A program made the position numbers and the translations under genes. Below the pieces are notes generated by a model, which saw only the letters and a list, made by a program, of their open reading frames with translations, searched no databases and was not told the DNA's origin. DNA of 61,011 nucleotides from Oscillospiraceae bacterium (GTDB lineage Bacteria; Bacillota; Clostridia; Oscillospirales; Oscillospiraceae). Shown one piece after another: positions 16,742-26,332 of this stretch (position 1 is its first letter; every line of letters begins with the position of its first letter). The stretch covers positions 1 to 61,011 of the forward strand of contig WQUY01000003.1 of assembly GCA_009781855.1 (NCBI GenBank), in the 5' to 3' direction.

Positions 16742-18367
16742 ATGCGAGAACAAATAGATAAGATGTGGACTCAGCTAAAGGGATACTTTAGCAAAATGTC
16801 CAAGGCAAACAAGGTTAGGCTGGCGATATTGTCAGCAATAATCATAATATTGGCAATCGTTGCGGTAAGTATGATCAGTCATACTCATTTTGTGCTGCTT
16901 ATCGTAGCTCAGGATTATGCTGAGGCCGGACAAGTGCAAACGGCGATTCGTGAAATAGGCGTTCCGATGCAAATTGATGGACTTAGAATATTTGTTCCGG
17001 AAGAGAGGGCTTCCGAACTCAGGGCGACATTGTCGCTACAGGGTGTTATCGGACCCGGCACTCGTGATTTGGGCATCATGTCGCGAGCGGAGGGGTTTGC
17101 AGTCACGGATGCCCATGCAAGGGAACTCTACGATCATCAACTGTCGGAAGATATCCGAATGGCAATATTGCAGTCACCCAGAATACAAAACGCCATTGTT
17201 ATTGTCAGGCAAGGCGAAACATCACCGTTTCGTGCTGCACATGGTGTCAGAGCGCCTCATGCAGCAATTATGCTTACCATAAGAGGTGGTGAGCGGCTTT
17301 CAAATATGGAAGCGCAGGCAATTGCTGATTATATCAGAGGAGCTGTGCCGGGCATTGGGTTTGAAAATATTCATATAACCGACTCGAATTTCAACTCATA
17401 CAGAGTTGGAGAGCAGCTGACTATAGATGCTGAATCGGAAATGGCCATGCGCATCACAATACAAAATGTGCTGACCGAACAAATAAGGACAACAGCAGAG
17501 CAAATGCTGATGCCGATTTTTGGAGTCAAGAATATACGAATAACCCCTTATGTCAGCCTGAATTGGGATAGGGTTGCGCAAGAGGTTGTTGAGTTTGCCC
17601 CGCCTGTGGCGGGAGAACTGCAAGGGATGTTCCGCAGTGCGCTGAGTACATGGGAAGCAGCAAGGGGGGATGATCTCGCCATGGGCATTCCGGGAACCGA
17701 TTCTAACGAATTAGGAGCCGCTGAGTATCCGTTTGGAACGCTTGAGGATGGAGCGCTTTACGAAAGGCGCGTAAGCGAGAGAAACTACGAACTCAATCAA
17801 ACGACCACGGTGATAGAGCGCGCGCAAGGGAGCGTTGAGTCGGTAAGTATAGCGGTTTTGCTCAATAGTGAGGCGATAGAAGGGGATTTTGCAACCGAGG
17901 TTGCAAATCTGGTGTCTTTCGGGTTTGGTATTCCCGCTGCACGGGTGACTGTGCAAAGTGTTCCGTTTGGATATGTAGATACAGCACTTGAAGAAATGTA
18001 TGAGCAGTGGCAGGCGTTACAGGCACAGCAGAGGACACGTGAACTTATTTCAACGATTATCCAATATGTTTTGATAGTGCTTATAGGTGTTATGGTTTTG
18101 CTTCTGGTAAGGATTATAGTCAGGGCAATTAAGCCACCGGAGCCGGAGCCCCTGCTGGCAGTTGCGAGTGGCTTGGAATATATAGTAGATGATGAAGAAG
18201 ACGATAATGATAGTGATGATGAGATACAGCCGATAGAGGATGTGGTTGAGTATGATGATTTTAAGCTGCAAACAAAAACAGTAGGGCTTGAACAGATTGA
18301 GAGATTTATTGATAAAGATCCCGCAGCAGTTGCACAGCTTCTGCGCAATTGGTTGACCGACGAATAG
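16742..18367 (+). CDS. fliF: flagellar MS-ring protein FliF
   Basis: A 541-residue membrane protein. Transmembrane helices lie near residues 24-44 and 435-460. Between them are the YscJ-like domain (LIVAQDYAEAGQVQTAIREIGVP) and the FliF C-domain (SERNYELNQTTTVIERAQGSVESVSIAVLLN). The acidic tail (DDEEDDNDSDDE) and final AVAQLLRNWLTDE segment contact FliG. It is first in the second flagellar operon; flgB, flgC and fliE, which usually precede it in Bacillota, are absent here. Confidence 0.95.
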   Translation: MREQIDKMWTQLKGYFSKMSKANKVRLAILSAIIIILAIVAVSMISHTHFVLLIVAQDYAEAGQVQTAIREIGVPMQIDGLRIFVPEERASELRATLSLQGVIGPGTRDLGIMSRAEGFAVTDAHARELYDHQLSEDIRMAILQSPRIQNAIVIVRQGETSPFRAAHGVRAPHAAIMLTIRGGERLSNMEAQAIADYIRGAVPGIGFENIHITDSNFNSYRVGEQLTIDAESEMAMRITIQNVLTEQIRTTAEQMLMPIFGVKNIRITPYVSLNWDRVAQEVVEFAPPVAGELQGMFRSALSTWEAARGDDLAMGIPGTDSNELGAAEYPFGTLEDGALYERRVSERNYELNQTTTVIERAQGSVESVSIAVLLNSEAIEGDFATEVANLVSFGFGIPAARVTVQSVPFGYVDTALEEMYEQWQALQAQQRTRELISTIIQYVLIVLIGVMVLLLVRIIVRAIKPPEPEPLLAVASGLEYIVDDEEDDNDSDDEIQPIEDVVEYDDFKLQTKTVGLEQIERFIDKDPAAVAQLLRNWLTDE

Positions 18368-18370
18368 GAA

Positions 18371-18399
18371 AGCTGACGGGAGAGCGACTCCCACCAGCT
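18371..18399. repeat. hairpin element between fliF and fliG
   Basis: AGCTG-AC-GGGAG and CTCCC-AC-CAGCT arms around AGCGA. The sequence resembles the elements at 4787 and 53426 (AGCTGACGGGA...CGAC..CCC..CAGCT), so it belongs to a small dispersed family at gene 3' ends. It has no T-tract and probably moderates rather than ends transcription. Confidence 0.5.
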
Positions 18400-18443
18400 C
18401 ATGGCAGCTTATTCACGACCATAACCGGTAAAGGTGAAAATAC

Positions 18444-19451
18444 ATGGCAAACCTGGACATGTCCGCAAAAGAAAAAGCAGCAGTATTGCTGATAAGCCTT
18501 GGCAAAGAGTATTCTGCCGAGCTGTATAAATATCTGTCTGAAGAAGAAATAAGCGATATGACGCTCAGTATAACGACGACGCGCAGGGTAGAGCAGCATA
18601 TAAGAGAGCAGATAGTCAACGAGTTTTATGAAATGTGCCTGACGCAAAAATTCATTGCTGAGGGTGGCATAGACTATGCGCGTGAGATTCTCGAACAAGC
18701 GATAGGGTCTGACAAGGCGGAGGAAATGATTAGGAAGCTTTCTTCGTCCCTGCAGGTGCGCCCGTTTGACTTTATAAGACGGGTTGACTCAAACCAAATA
18801 CTCAATGTTATTCATAATGAACACCCACAGATTATCGCTCTTGTTTTATCATATATTGAGCCGAAACAGTCGGCTCAAATTATAGCTTCGCTTCCCTCAG
18901 AAAGGCAGACAGAAATCATAAGTCGCATTTCAACTATGGGCAGCACTTCGCCAGAATATGTCAAGGAAGCAGAACGTATACTTGAGCGAAAAATAACCTC
19001 GATGGGATTTACCGAAAATATTATTGTTGGCGGTATAGACACAATTGTTGAAATCATCAACTCTTTAGACCGGTCTTCGGAAAAGAATATTTTGGAAAGT
19101 TTGGATGAAGGCGACAGTGCGTTGGCGGATGAAATCAGAAGACGTCTCTTCGTATTTGAAGATATTGCAAAGCTCAACAATGTTACGATTCAGCGTGTTC
19201 TTCGGGAAATTAACAATGCCGACTTAGCTGTTGCGCTAAAGATGGCTACCGAGGATGTTACAAAAACGATATTCGGCAATATATCCAAACGCCTGCAAGA
19301 AATGATTAAAGACGATATGGAGGTAATGGGGCCGGTGCGTGTGCGTGATGTCGAAGAAGCTCAGCAAAGAATAGTTAATGTTATTCGCCGACTTGAAGAT
19401 GAAGGTGAGATTGTTGTCGCGCGCGGAGAGGGGGATGCTTTGATTGTTTAG
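18444..19451 (+). CDS. fliG: flagellar motor switch protein FliG
   Basis: A 335-residue switch protein. The N-domain is MSAKEKAAVLLISLGKEYSAELYKYL; the middle contains the EHPQ motif (NEHPQIIALVLSYI); the C-domain carries the charged torque helix region (DRSSEKNILESLDEGDSALADEIRRRLFVFEDI). It links the MS ring, FliM and the stator. It overlaps the fliH start by 8 nt. Confidence 0.95.
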   Translation: MANLDMSAKEKAAVLLISLGKEYSAELYKYLSEEEISDMTLSITTTRRVEQHIREQIVNEFYEMCLTQKFIAEGGIDYAREILEQAIGSDKAEEMIRKLSSSLQVRPFDFIRRVDSNQILNVIHNEHPQIIALVLSYIEPKQSAQIIASLPSERQTEIISRISTMGSTSPEYVKEAERILERKITSMGFTENIIVGGIDTIVEIINSLDRSSEKNILESLDEGDSALADEIRRRLFVFEDIAKLNNVTIQRVLREINNADLAVALKMATEDVTKTIFGNISKRLQEMIKDDMEVMGPVRVRDVEEAQQRIVNVIRRLEDEGEIVVARGEGDALIV

Positions 19452-20217
19452 AATAGACAGGACTCATGTAAACCTAGGTGCAATGAAACATCTTAGAGCT
19501 ACTGGTGAGGACGTCACAGAATCTGATTCAACGGAGCAAAAAGTACAGGTGGAGGATTCTGCCGATGGGTTGGCACAAGTGCAGATGCATAATATGCTTG
19601 CGCAGGCAAAGGCAGAGGCCGAGCAGCAGGCAAAGCAAATAGTTGATAATGCAAGAGATGAAGCGGCTGTAATCATGCTTAATGCCCAGGAGCAGGCCGA
19701 GCAGGAGTGTAGCCGAGCATTTCAGGAAGGTTATGCCGAAGGCGTGCAGGAAGGCAAGCGTTTATATGATGAGCGGTTGGCAGTGAAAATCAATGAAGAT
19801 GATGAGGTGCTAAAGCGTGTTCTACGCGAGATTTACGATGAGATGAAGCGCATGTATGATGGGCTTGAAGAAGAATCGGTGGGACTGGCTATTGAGATAG
19901 TCAGAAAGGTTATTGCTCCTGCCGAAGAGGCAGTAGGCGGTGTGTTTGAGTCACTGATAAGAAACGCACTCAGGCAGATAACTCCTGATGGAAAAATTAT
20001 CATTCGGGTCAGCCCCACAGAGTATGATAGGTTTTTTTCTTCCGGAAGCAGTACGATAGCGCTGGATAATGATGTGGTAGTTGCGGCATCAGTTATCCGT
20101 GATGCTACTCTTGCCGGAGGTGACTGCATTATAGATGCCGAAAATGAGACAATCAATGCGGGGTTGAGTTCGCAGCTCAAATATATAGCCTTGGCATTTA
20201 AAGAGCAGACATCATAG
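19444..20217 (+). CDS. fliH: flagellar assembly protein FliH
   Basis: A 257-residue protein with a long coiled coil at residues 45-140 (AKAEAEQQAKQIVDNARDEAAV) including GxxxG-like EGYAEGVQEG, then a globular C-domain (LAIEIVRKVIA...IIIRVSPTEYDRF...DRDATLAGGDCIIDAE pattern) shared with V/F-ATPase E-type subunits. It regulates the FliI ATPase. TTG start inside the end of fliG; the gene lies between fliG and fliI as usual. Confidence 0.88.
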   Translation: MFRIDRTHVNLGAMKHLRATGEDVTESDSTEQKVQVEDSADGLAQVQMHNMLAQAKAEAEQQAKQIVDNARDEAAVIMLNAQEQAEQECSRAFQEGYAEGVQEGKRLYDERLAVKINEDDEVLKRVLREIYDEMKRMYDGLEEESVGLAIEIVRKVIAPAEEAVGGVFESLIRNALRQITPDGKIIIRVSPTEYDRFFSSGSSTIALDNDVVVAASVIRDATLAGGDCIIDAENETINAGLSSQLKYIALAFKEQTS

Positions 20218-20296
20218 TTGTTTCCGAATCGGTACACGAAAATGACGCAGCGGCCACACACAGTACCTATAGGGAAGCCGAGCGGAGCAAAGTATT

Positions 20297-21616
20297 ATGA
20301 AAATAGATTTCTCAAAATATCATACCGCACTTGAAAATGTCGAAACCCTCGAACATGCGGGCAGGGTAACAAAAATCGTCGGTCTTGCTGTTGAAGCAAC
20401 CGGACCTGCTTCGAAAATAGGTGATATCTGTGAGATGTACACGCTGGATGGTGAGCGCAGTATGCGTGCAGAGATTGTCGGCTTTAGGGATGGTCAGACT
20501 TTGCTGATGCCGTTTGGAAGCGTCGAGGGGATTGGATTGGGGAGTTATGTAGTTTACACGGGCACATCACTCAAAGTGCCTGTTGGAAAAGAGCTGGCCG
20601 GCAGGATTCTTGATGCATTGGGGTATCCCTTTGACGATTTGCCGCGCCCCAAGGTCGAAGCATGGTATCCGGCAGAGAATGTGCCGCCCAATCCACTTGC
20701 ACGAGAACGCATCAGCGAAGTGTTGCCTTTGGGCGTTAAGGCAATTGATGGAATGCTTACCGTTGGGCGTGGTCAGCGACTCGGAATTTTTGCAGGTTCA
20801 GGTGTTGGCAAAAGCACATTGCTTGGCATGATTGCCAGATATGCGGTTGCGGATATAAATGTCATTGTTTTGGTTGGTGAGAGAGGGCGCGAAGTTCGAG
20901 ATTTTATTGAAAGGGATTTGGGAACGGAAGGTCTTAAAAAGTCAGTGCTTGTCATCGCAACTTCCGACCAACCGGCGCTTTTGCGATTAAAATGTGCGAT
21001 GACCGGTACTGCGATTGCAGAATATTTCAGAGATTGCGGCTATAAGGTGCTGTTGCTGATGGATTCGTTGACACGCTTTGCAATGGCTCAGCGTGAGATT
21101 GGAATGGCGGCAGGTGAACCTCCTGTCTCAAGGGGATTTCCACCCTCGGTTTATGCTGTTTTGCCCAAATTGTTGGAACGCTCCGGCATGTCTGATAAGG
21201 GGTCGATTACCGGCCTTTATACGGTGCTTGTCGAGGGTGATGATATGAATGAGCCTATATCTGATACCGTAAGGGGGATTTTAGATGGGCATATCGTTCT
21301 TTCAAGGTCTATAGCAAACAGCAATCACTATCCACCAATAGATGTTTTGGGCAGCGTAAGTCGTGTTATGCCGGATATAGTCACTCGCGAGCATTTAGAG
21401 GCGTTTGGCTTTATAAAGAATATGCTCGCAGTTTATCGTGAGGCTGAGGATCTTATTAATATAGGGGCTTATAAACAAGGGGCGAATGCGCAGATTGACA
21501 AAGCGATAAGCCTCCGCTTATCGATTCAGTCTTTTTTGAAGCAGGATAAGGGAGATAGTTTTACTTTTGAGCAGATGCTTGAGATGATGACAAATATTGC
21601 AGATGATAATAATTAA
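20297..21616 (+). CDS. fliI: flagellum-specific export ATPase FliI
   Basis: A 439-residue ATPase of the F1-beta family. Walker A is FAGSGVGKST (near residue 167), the catalytic region is VGERGREVRDFIE, Walker B is VLLLMDSLTRFAMAQREIG, and PVSRGFPPSVYAVLPKLLERSG is the FliI signature. It energises flagellar type III export. It starts 79 nt after fliH and is followed by fliJ. Confidence 0.95.
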   Translation: MKIDFSKYHTALENVETLEHAGRVTKIVGLAVEATGPASKIGDICEMYTLDGERSMRAEIVGFRDGQTLLMPFGSVEGIGLGSYVVYTGTSLKVPVGKELAGRILDALGYPFDDLPRPKVEAWYPAENVPPNPLARERISEVLPLGVKAIDGMLTVGRGQRLGIFAGSGVGKSTLLGMIARYAVADINVIVLVGERGREVRDFIERDLGTEGLKKSVLVIATSDQPALLRLKCAMTGTAIAEYFRDCGYKVLLLMDSLTRFAMAQREIGMAAGEPPVSRGFPPSVYAVLPKLLERSGMSDKGSITGLYTVLVEGDDMNEPISDTVRGILDGHIVLSRSIANSNHYPPIDVLGSVSRVMPDIVTREHLEAFGFIKNMLAVYREAEDLINIGAYKQGANAQIDKAISLRLSIQSFLKQDKGDSFTFEQMLEMMTNIADDNN

Positions 21617-21621
21617 CGCAT

Positions 21622-22062
21622 ATGAAAAAATTCAAATTTTCACTTCAGGCATTGTTCGACTACAAAATTACGGTCGAAAAAATGCAAAAAGCCGAACTGA
21701 AAAAAGCAGAGCAAGCACTAACAGAACTTCTAAGCGAAGAAAAACGTCTGTTAGATGCATATGCCGGAAACGAGCAATCGCTCCAGCGGATTCTGGAAGC
21801 AAACAGCAATGTTGCTTTGGCGCTGGTTGAGCATGATGCATATTTTAGGTTTCTGAGAGATGCGTTGAGTGTTGTCAGGAAAAATATTGTGGAAGCGGAA
21901 GAGGTTGTGTGTGCGTGTCAGGAGCGGTTGATTGTGACAATGAAAGAAATAAAAACTTACAATAAACTGAGGGATGAGCAGTTTCAGGAATATAAAAAAG
22001 AAGTTCAGACAGAAGAGACAAAAGAAGTTGAGGATTTGGTGCAGCATGTGCGAAATGGCTAA
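21622..22062 (+). CDS. fliJ: flagellar export protein FliJ
   Basis: A 146-residue coiled-coil protein starting MKKFKFSLQALFDYKITVEKMQKAELKKAEQAL, matching FliJ (F1-gamma-like rotor of the export ATPase). Helical throughout, no hydrophobic segment. It begins 5 nt after fliI stops. A long opposite-strand frame over this and the next gene is a shadow. Confidence 0.88.
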   Translation: MKKFKFSLQALFDYKITVEKMQKAELKKAEQALTELLSEEKRLLDAYAGNEQSLQRILEANSNVALALVEHDAYFRFLRDALSVVRKNIVEAEEVVCACQERLIVTMKEIKTYNKLRDEQFQEYKKEVQTEETKEVEDLVQHVRNG

Positions 22063-22132
22063 TATGTAAATCCCCCACAGCGTATCAGTAATACAAACAC
22101 AACCCAATGCGCATAATACCATGGAGAGCAAA

Positions 22133-22882
22133 ATGGCAGAAGATATTACCGATTTGACAGAAAACGAAGAACCAAAAACAAAGCAGAAAAAACCGCTGAA
22201 AGAAAAAAAGAAAAAAGAGCAAAAAATACCTAAAACGAAGAAAGAGGGTTTGGGTGAGACTTCCAATGGAAAGCGGTTAAGCCTCAAGGGTAAGCTAATT
22301 ATTTTTGGAATTCTTGCAATTGTGCTAATCATTGTTATGCTCGGCACTCTGATGTGGTTTAACCTGTTTGGCGTAAGGGACATGACCGGCGCATTTCTGT
22401 ATGAACCGATAATAGCTGTGGCCGTGTGGTTTAACTCTGAACTGACAACCCTGGAAGAAAAGCTGCAAATAGCGAGTGACCAACGAGAAAGTGCGCTTGA
22501 CATACGCGAATCTGAGCTGAGCAGAAGAGCGCAGGAATTAACTGCGCGAGAGGAAGAAATTGCCGTGCGAGAGCTTGGTCTGGATAACCGCAGCACTGCG
22601 CTCGATAGGCGCGAAGAGCAATTAAATGACCTATTAGACACCTCTATACCCATATTCAGACGTGAGATGACTGATGAACAACGAGAGGATATGTTATCTT
22701 TGAGCAACACTTTAGCCCAAATGTCGCCTGATGATGCAGCACACATATTGGTTGAATTACCCGAAGCTATCGACGCCGCAGTTGTATTGTTTTTTATGGC
22801 TGAACGTAATGCAGGGGCTATATTGGCAGAGATGGAACCGGAATTTGCAGCAGATATCATACAGATACTGCTGGGCAACTGA
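22133..22882 (+). CDS. MotE-like membrane coiled-coil protein (YlxF-like)
   Basis: A 249-residue protein. It has a Lys-rich N-terminus, one transmembrane helix (IIFGILAIVLIIVMLGTLMW, near residues 52-72), a long coiled coil with repeated RE-E motifs (IRESELSRRAQELTAREEEI), and a C-terminal MgtE-N-like domain (MSPDDAAHILVELPE...GAILAEMEPEFAADIIQILL). This architecture is the MotE/YlxF family found between fliJ and fliK in Bacillota. An ATG 12 nt upstream is in frame, but GGAG is 6 nt before ATG 22133. Its role is poorly known; a motor or stator-associated function is inferred. Confidence 0.75.
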   Translation: MAEDITDLTENEEPKTKQKKPLKEKKKKEQKIPKTKKEGLGETSNGKRLSLKGKLIIFGILAIVLIIVMLGTLMWFNLFGVRDMTGAFLYEPIIAVAVWFNSELTTLEEKLQIASDQRESALDIRESELSRRAQELTAREEEIAVRELGLDNRSTALDRREEQLNDLLDTSIPIFRREMTDEQREDMLSLSNTLAQMSPDDAAHILVELPEAIDAAVVLFFMAERNAGAILAEMEPEFAADIIQILLGN

Positions 22883-22988
22883 CGGGTCGCGCATCTGGAT
22901 ATTTTTGGCTGTAGCTTTGCGTGCTTTACATTTGTTTTGCTAATCTTTACCGACGTTATTACGATAAATAAAATGAGGAGGTGAAGAA

Positions 22989-24323
22989 ATGCAGGCACCT
23001 ATAGAAATCATGACTCAAATGATGAAAACGGCAGACTCAGCTATGGGCAGAAAATTCAGAGTAGAATCAAGCAGACAACCGGGCACAAAGTTTGAAGAAA
23101 TGTTCGGAAATGCACTTGTAGAATCTCAGGCACAGCTCAGTTTGCAATCGAGACCGCCCGAAATAATGGAAGCGGAAAGTGAAAAGATATCCGAAAGCGT
23201 GCATGAGCCTGAACCATGCATAGGCGAAACCCAAGCAGCCGCAGTCATCACAAATCAAAATGAGATTATGCTTATGCTTGAAAGAGATAAGGAATCTGCT
23301 GCAACTCCTAAAGAGCGTGTGTATGCAGACCCACATAGCGGCATTGAAGACGGCGAGGTATTACTGTTAGCAAAACAGGCTGAAATAAAACAAATGAAAC
23401 CTCAACCTGACCCGCAGCAGCAAGGCGCTGAAACAAAGATGTTTGAGGAAGTGGTTCATGAGGAAATAAAAACCATCCTCAAAGCTGACGTGCGCGAGAC
23501 GGTGGGAACTGAGCAAGTAAATCGCGCAGGAATCGGAAGAGCGGAAATAGCAAATATACACAATAATTATGGTGGGATATCAGGGGATACAATGGCATGG
23601 ATGCCACAAATAAGGACATCAGAACAACGTGGAAATCATGAAGACAACTTCAGAAATTCCCAAAATGACAATCTGAGCCCGTTGGAGAATGAAAATGATA
23701 CAGCCCTGGCGGAGGGACGAAGTGAGCGCACCTTTGCCGAAAAAACTGAAGCAGCAATGGACAATACTCCTGTTGCGGCAGAGCAGTTATGTTATACGAT
23801 CCCACTTTCAGACGGTATAGCGCCAGAACAGTTTCGGTCTGAGCAGCAGATGAGGCAAGCTTTTCATGATATGCCGGTCAAACCGGAGCATCTGTTTGAT
23901 GAGATGATATCACGCCTCGAATCTATGAAAACAGAGTCGCAACGCACAATGACCATACACTTGAAACCTGAGTTTTTGGGTAAAGTTGCATTGGAACTGG
24001 CAATGGATGCTGCCGGGATTCATGTCAAGATCAGTGCAGCGGACAGTGGAGTTAAAACCATGATCAGCGGACAGATAACAGCGCTGATCGAATCGCTACA
24101 GGGCAAAGGGCTTGAAGTCGTTGAGGTTGAAGTGATATATACCGGAGTTGACAATGGTTCGTTTAAAGAAAACCGGGAACGCTCCTGGCAACCGAGTGGA
24201 AAGAGGCAAGCCCATCCGGAAAGTGATGCTACTGATGCAGTGACCTATTATATTGCACAGCAGCTAAGCTCAATAGATTATTACTTGGAATCCGGAGTCA
24301 GCTCTGTACAATACAGTGTTTGA
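22989..24323 (+). CDS. fliK: flagellar hook-length control protein FliK
   Basis: A 444-residue protein with a long, polar, low-complexity N-terminal region rich in Glu and Gln, and the C-terminal Flg_hook domain (TMTIHLKPEFLGKVALELAMDAAGIHVKISA...MISGQITALIESLQGKGLEV). It measures the hook and switches export specificity. GGAGGTG lies 7 nt before the ATG. It lies directly before the hook genes flgD and flgE. Confidence 0.88.
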   Translation: MQAPIEIMTQMMKTADSAMGRKFRVESSRQPGTKFEEMFGNALVESQAQLSLQSRPPEIMEAESEKISESVHEPEPCIGETQAAAVITNQNEIMLMLERDKESAATPKERVYADPHSGIEDGEVLLLAKQAEIKQMKPQPDPQQQGAETKMFEEVVHEEIKTILKADVRETVGTEQVNRAGIGRAEIANIHNNYGGISGDTMAWMPQIRTSEQRGNHEDNFRNSQNDNLSPLENENDTALAEGRSERTFAEKTEAAMDNTPVAAEQLCYTIPLSDGIAPEQFRSEQQMRQAFHDMPVKPEHLFDEMISRLESMKTESQRTMTIHLKPEFLGKVALELAMDAAGIHVKISAADSGVKTMISGQITALIESLQGKGLEVVEVEVIYTGVDNGSFKENRERSWQPSGKRQAHPESDATDAVTYYIAQQLSSIDYYLESGVSSVQYSV

Positions 24324-24345
24324 CGCTGATGCGGAGGTTTAGATT

Positions 24346-24984
24346 ATGTCAGCAATTGATATGGTAAGCGCATTACAAAATCAAACTGCAATACAAAATC
24401 GCAATGCACAATCTAACGGAAATGCCGGTGATGTGATGGGCAGGCATGATTTTCTGATGCTTCTGTCTGCACAACTTCGGCATCAAGATCCGTTAAACCC
24501 TCAAAGCGATGCAGATTTTGCAGCGCAACTGGCACAATTTTCTGCACTGGAACAGATGATGAATATGAGCCAGTCGCTCACCTCAATGCAGGCATTTAGC
24601 CTGGTTGGCCAATATGTAATAGCCGAATCGCTCATTGATGGTAGAAAGATGGAAATTGCCGGTATCGTGGATAGTATATTTACTATGGATGGCAGAAAAT
24701 TTGCGCAAATAGGTGCGCATCATGTGCCGGTATCGGATATAACTGAGGTCTTTGACGGTAGCATATTCCCTACCCCAGAGCAATTGATACAAACTTCAAA
24801 CAACCTGATCGGGCGTATAATCAAGGCTCGGATTGGCGAGGGCGTTTTCGAAGGTGTCGTCATCGGTGTGTCTGTCAGTGAAAAAGGTCAAATGCAGGCT
24901 GCGATTGGGCTTGAAGACGGCGGAACAAAACTTGTGCCGGTGGGCAGCATCTTTGATATCAGAAGCGGAAGCGAAGTCCTATAA
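24346..24984 (+). CDS. flgD: hook capping protein FlgD
   Basis: A 212-residue scaffold protein. The family signature is FLMLLSAQLRHQDPLNPQSDADFAAQLAQFSALEQM, with the QDPLNP core intact. The remainder contains the FlgD/Tudor-like region (SLVGQYVIAESLIDG...KAQIG). It caps the growing hook and is exported before FlgE, encoded 14 nt downstream. Confidence 0.92.
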   Translation: MSAIDMVSALQNQTAIQNRNAQSNGNAGDVMGRHDFLMLLSAQLRHQDPLNPQSDADFAAQLAQFSALEQMMNMSQSLTSMQAFSLVGQYVIAESLIDGRKMEIAGIVDSIFTMDGRKFAQIGAHHVPVSDITEVFDGSIFPTPEQLIQTSNNLIGRIIKARIGEGVFEGVVIGVSVSEKGQMQAAIGLEDGGTKLVPVGSIFDIRSGSEVL

Positions 24985-24998
24985 GGAGGAACCATATT

Positions 24999-26051
24999 AT
25001 GATGCGCTCATTATTTTCCGGAATTTCCGGCTTAAGAAACCACCAGACGAGAATGGACGTTATAGGTAACAACATTGCAAATGTAAATACTGCGGGATAT
25101 AAGACCAGCCGTGTTGTATTTCAGGATATATTCAGTCAGACAATGGCTGCGGGTCAGGCAAACACAGGGATTCAAGGCGGAACAAATCCTATACAAATAG
25201 GCCTTGGCATAAGGCTTTCGTCAATTGATATACTGCACACACGTTCGGCATTTTCTTCCACTGGCAGCCCAACTGATATGATGATAGACGGCGATGGATT
25301 TTTTATTTTGGGTGTTGAGAACGAGGATGGCAGCGGATACGATAGGCTCTATACCAGAGCCGGCAATTTCTCTATAGACAATGATGGATTTCTGGTTTCG
25401 AGCCACGGATTTTTCGTGATGGGATGGCAAAATCCAATAGTCTGGGGAATACTTTCCGAGGCGGTAGAGGAAGTTCCGGCAATCCCACCGGTAACAGACC
25501 CGGGTACGGGTGACATAATCACACCGGGCGTTCCGGGGACTCCGGGGCGCGATGAAATATGGGGATGGATTGACAATACCGGCGGTGATCCAGACTTAGG
25601 AGAAACTGCCCCGCGGTTCGGACGCATTTATGTCGGTGGGCTGGATTTTGGCCCTGACGGTGATTTTGGTTGGGATTGGCCGTCCATTGCAACCGGCGGC
25701 AGACTGCCCAATTTCTCAGTTTCTGAAAACGGGTCTATTTCTGTATTGGCAAATAACAGAGAGCTGGTCATAGGGCAGATTGAAGTAGCTGTATTTTCAA
25801 ACCCGGCAGGATTGACAAAAGCCGGCAGTAGCCTATTTATTGAAACCGCATCCTCGGGGCCGCCAAATGATTCGGTGCCGGGGCTTGATGGAGCGGGAAT
25901 CATTATGGGTGGCGGACTTGAAATGAGTAATGTTGATTTGGCAAACGAGTTTACAGATATGATCGTCACACAACGTGGATTTCAAGCCAATTCCAGAATT
26001 ATCACAGTATCCGACACAATGCTCGAAGAGCTTGTTAACCTCAAGCGCTAG
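24999..26051 (+). CDS. flgE: flagellar hook protein FlgE
   Basis: A 350-residue hook subunit. N-terminus MMRSLFSGISGLRNHQTRMDVIGNNIANVNTAGYKTSRVVFQD is the FlgE signature. DMMIDGDGFFIL lies in D1, and the C-terminal motif is LEMSNVDLANEFTDMIVTQRGFQANSRII. A Pro/Gly-rich insert (near residues 155-185) lies in the surface-exposed domain. AGGAGG is 9 nt before the first ATG. Confidence 0.94.
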   Translation: MMRSLFSGISGLRNHQTRMDVIGNNIANVNTAGYKTSRVVFQDIFSQTMAAGQANTGIQGGTNPIQIGLGIRLSSIDILHTRSAFSSTGSPTDMMIDGDGFFILGVENEDGSGYDRLYTRAGNFSIDNDGFLVSSHGFFVMGWQNPIVWGILSEAVEEVPAIPPVTDPGTGDIITPGVPGTPGRDEIWGWIDNTGGDPDLGETAPRFGRIYVGGLDFGPDGDFGWDWPSIATGGRLPNFSVSENGSISVLANNRELVIGQIEVAVFSNPAGLTKAGSSLFIETASSGPPNDSVPGLDGAGIIMGGGLEMSNVDLANEFTDMIVTQRGFQANSRIITVSDTMLEELVNLKR

Positions 26052-26090
26052 TTAACTCCTACCCCCCCACGCCCAGCAATGGAGGTAATT

Positions 26091-26288
26091 ATGATCCTTG
26101 TAACCAGAATCAACAGAGTCTCTCAATTTTATGTAAACGAGGACATGATAGAATTTATCGAGGAAACGCCGGATACGATTTTGAGTCTCAGTACCGGCAA
26201 AACAATTGCGATAATGGAATCGCCACTCCAAGTCATTGAGATGATTCGTTCGGAAAAAATACGAATCAAACTTGCAACTGAATTTTAG
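26091..26288 (+). CDS. flbD: flagellar protein FlbD
   Basis: A 65-residue protein beginning MILVTRINRVSQFYVNEDMIEFIEETPDTILSLSTGKTI, the conserved FlbD pattern. GGAGG 5 nt before ATG 26091 decides the start over an in-frame ATG 12 nt upstream. It lies between flgE and the switch genes; motA, motB and fliL, often next, are absent. Function is poorly defined (swarming motility protein SwrD in Bacillus). Confidence 0.85.
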   Translation: MILVTRINRVSQFYVNEDMIEFIEETPDTILSLSTGKTIAIMESPLQVIEMIRSEKIRIKLATEF

Positions 26289-26332
26289 TGTGTGGATAAA
26301 ATCGTATATTTTGACAAAGGAGTGAATATAGT

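Noticed and set aside
21751-22998. 415-codon minus-strand frame
   Set aside because: It is opposite fliJ and the motE-like gene, has low-complexity Ser/Ile composition and no ribosome site, and conflicts with two well-supported genes.
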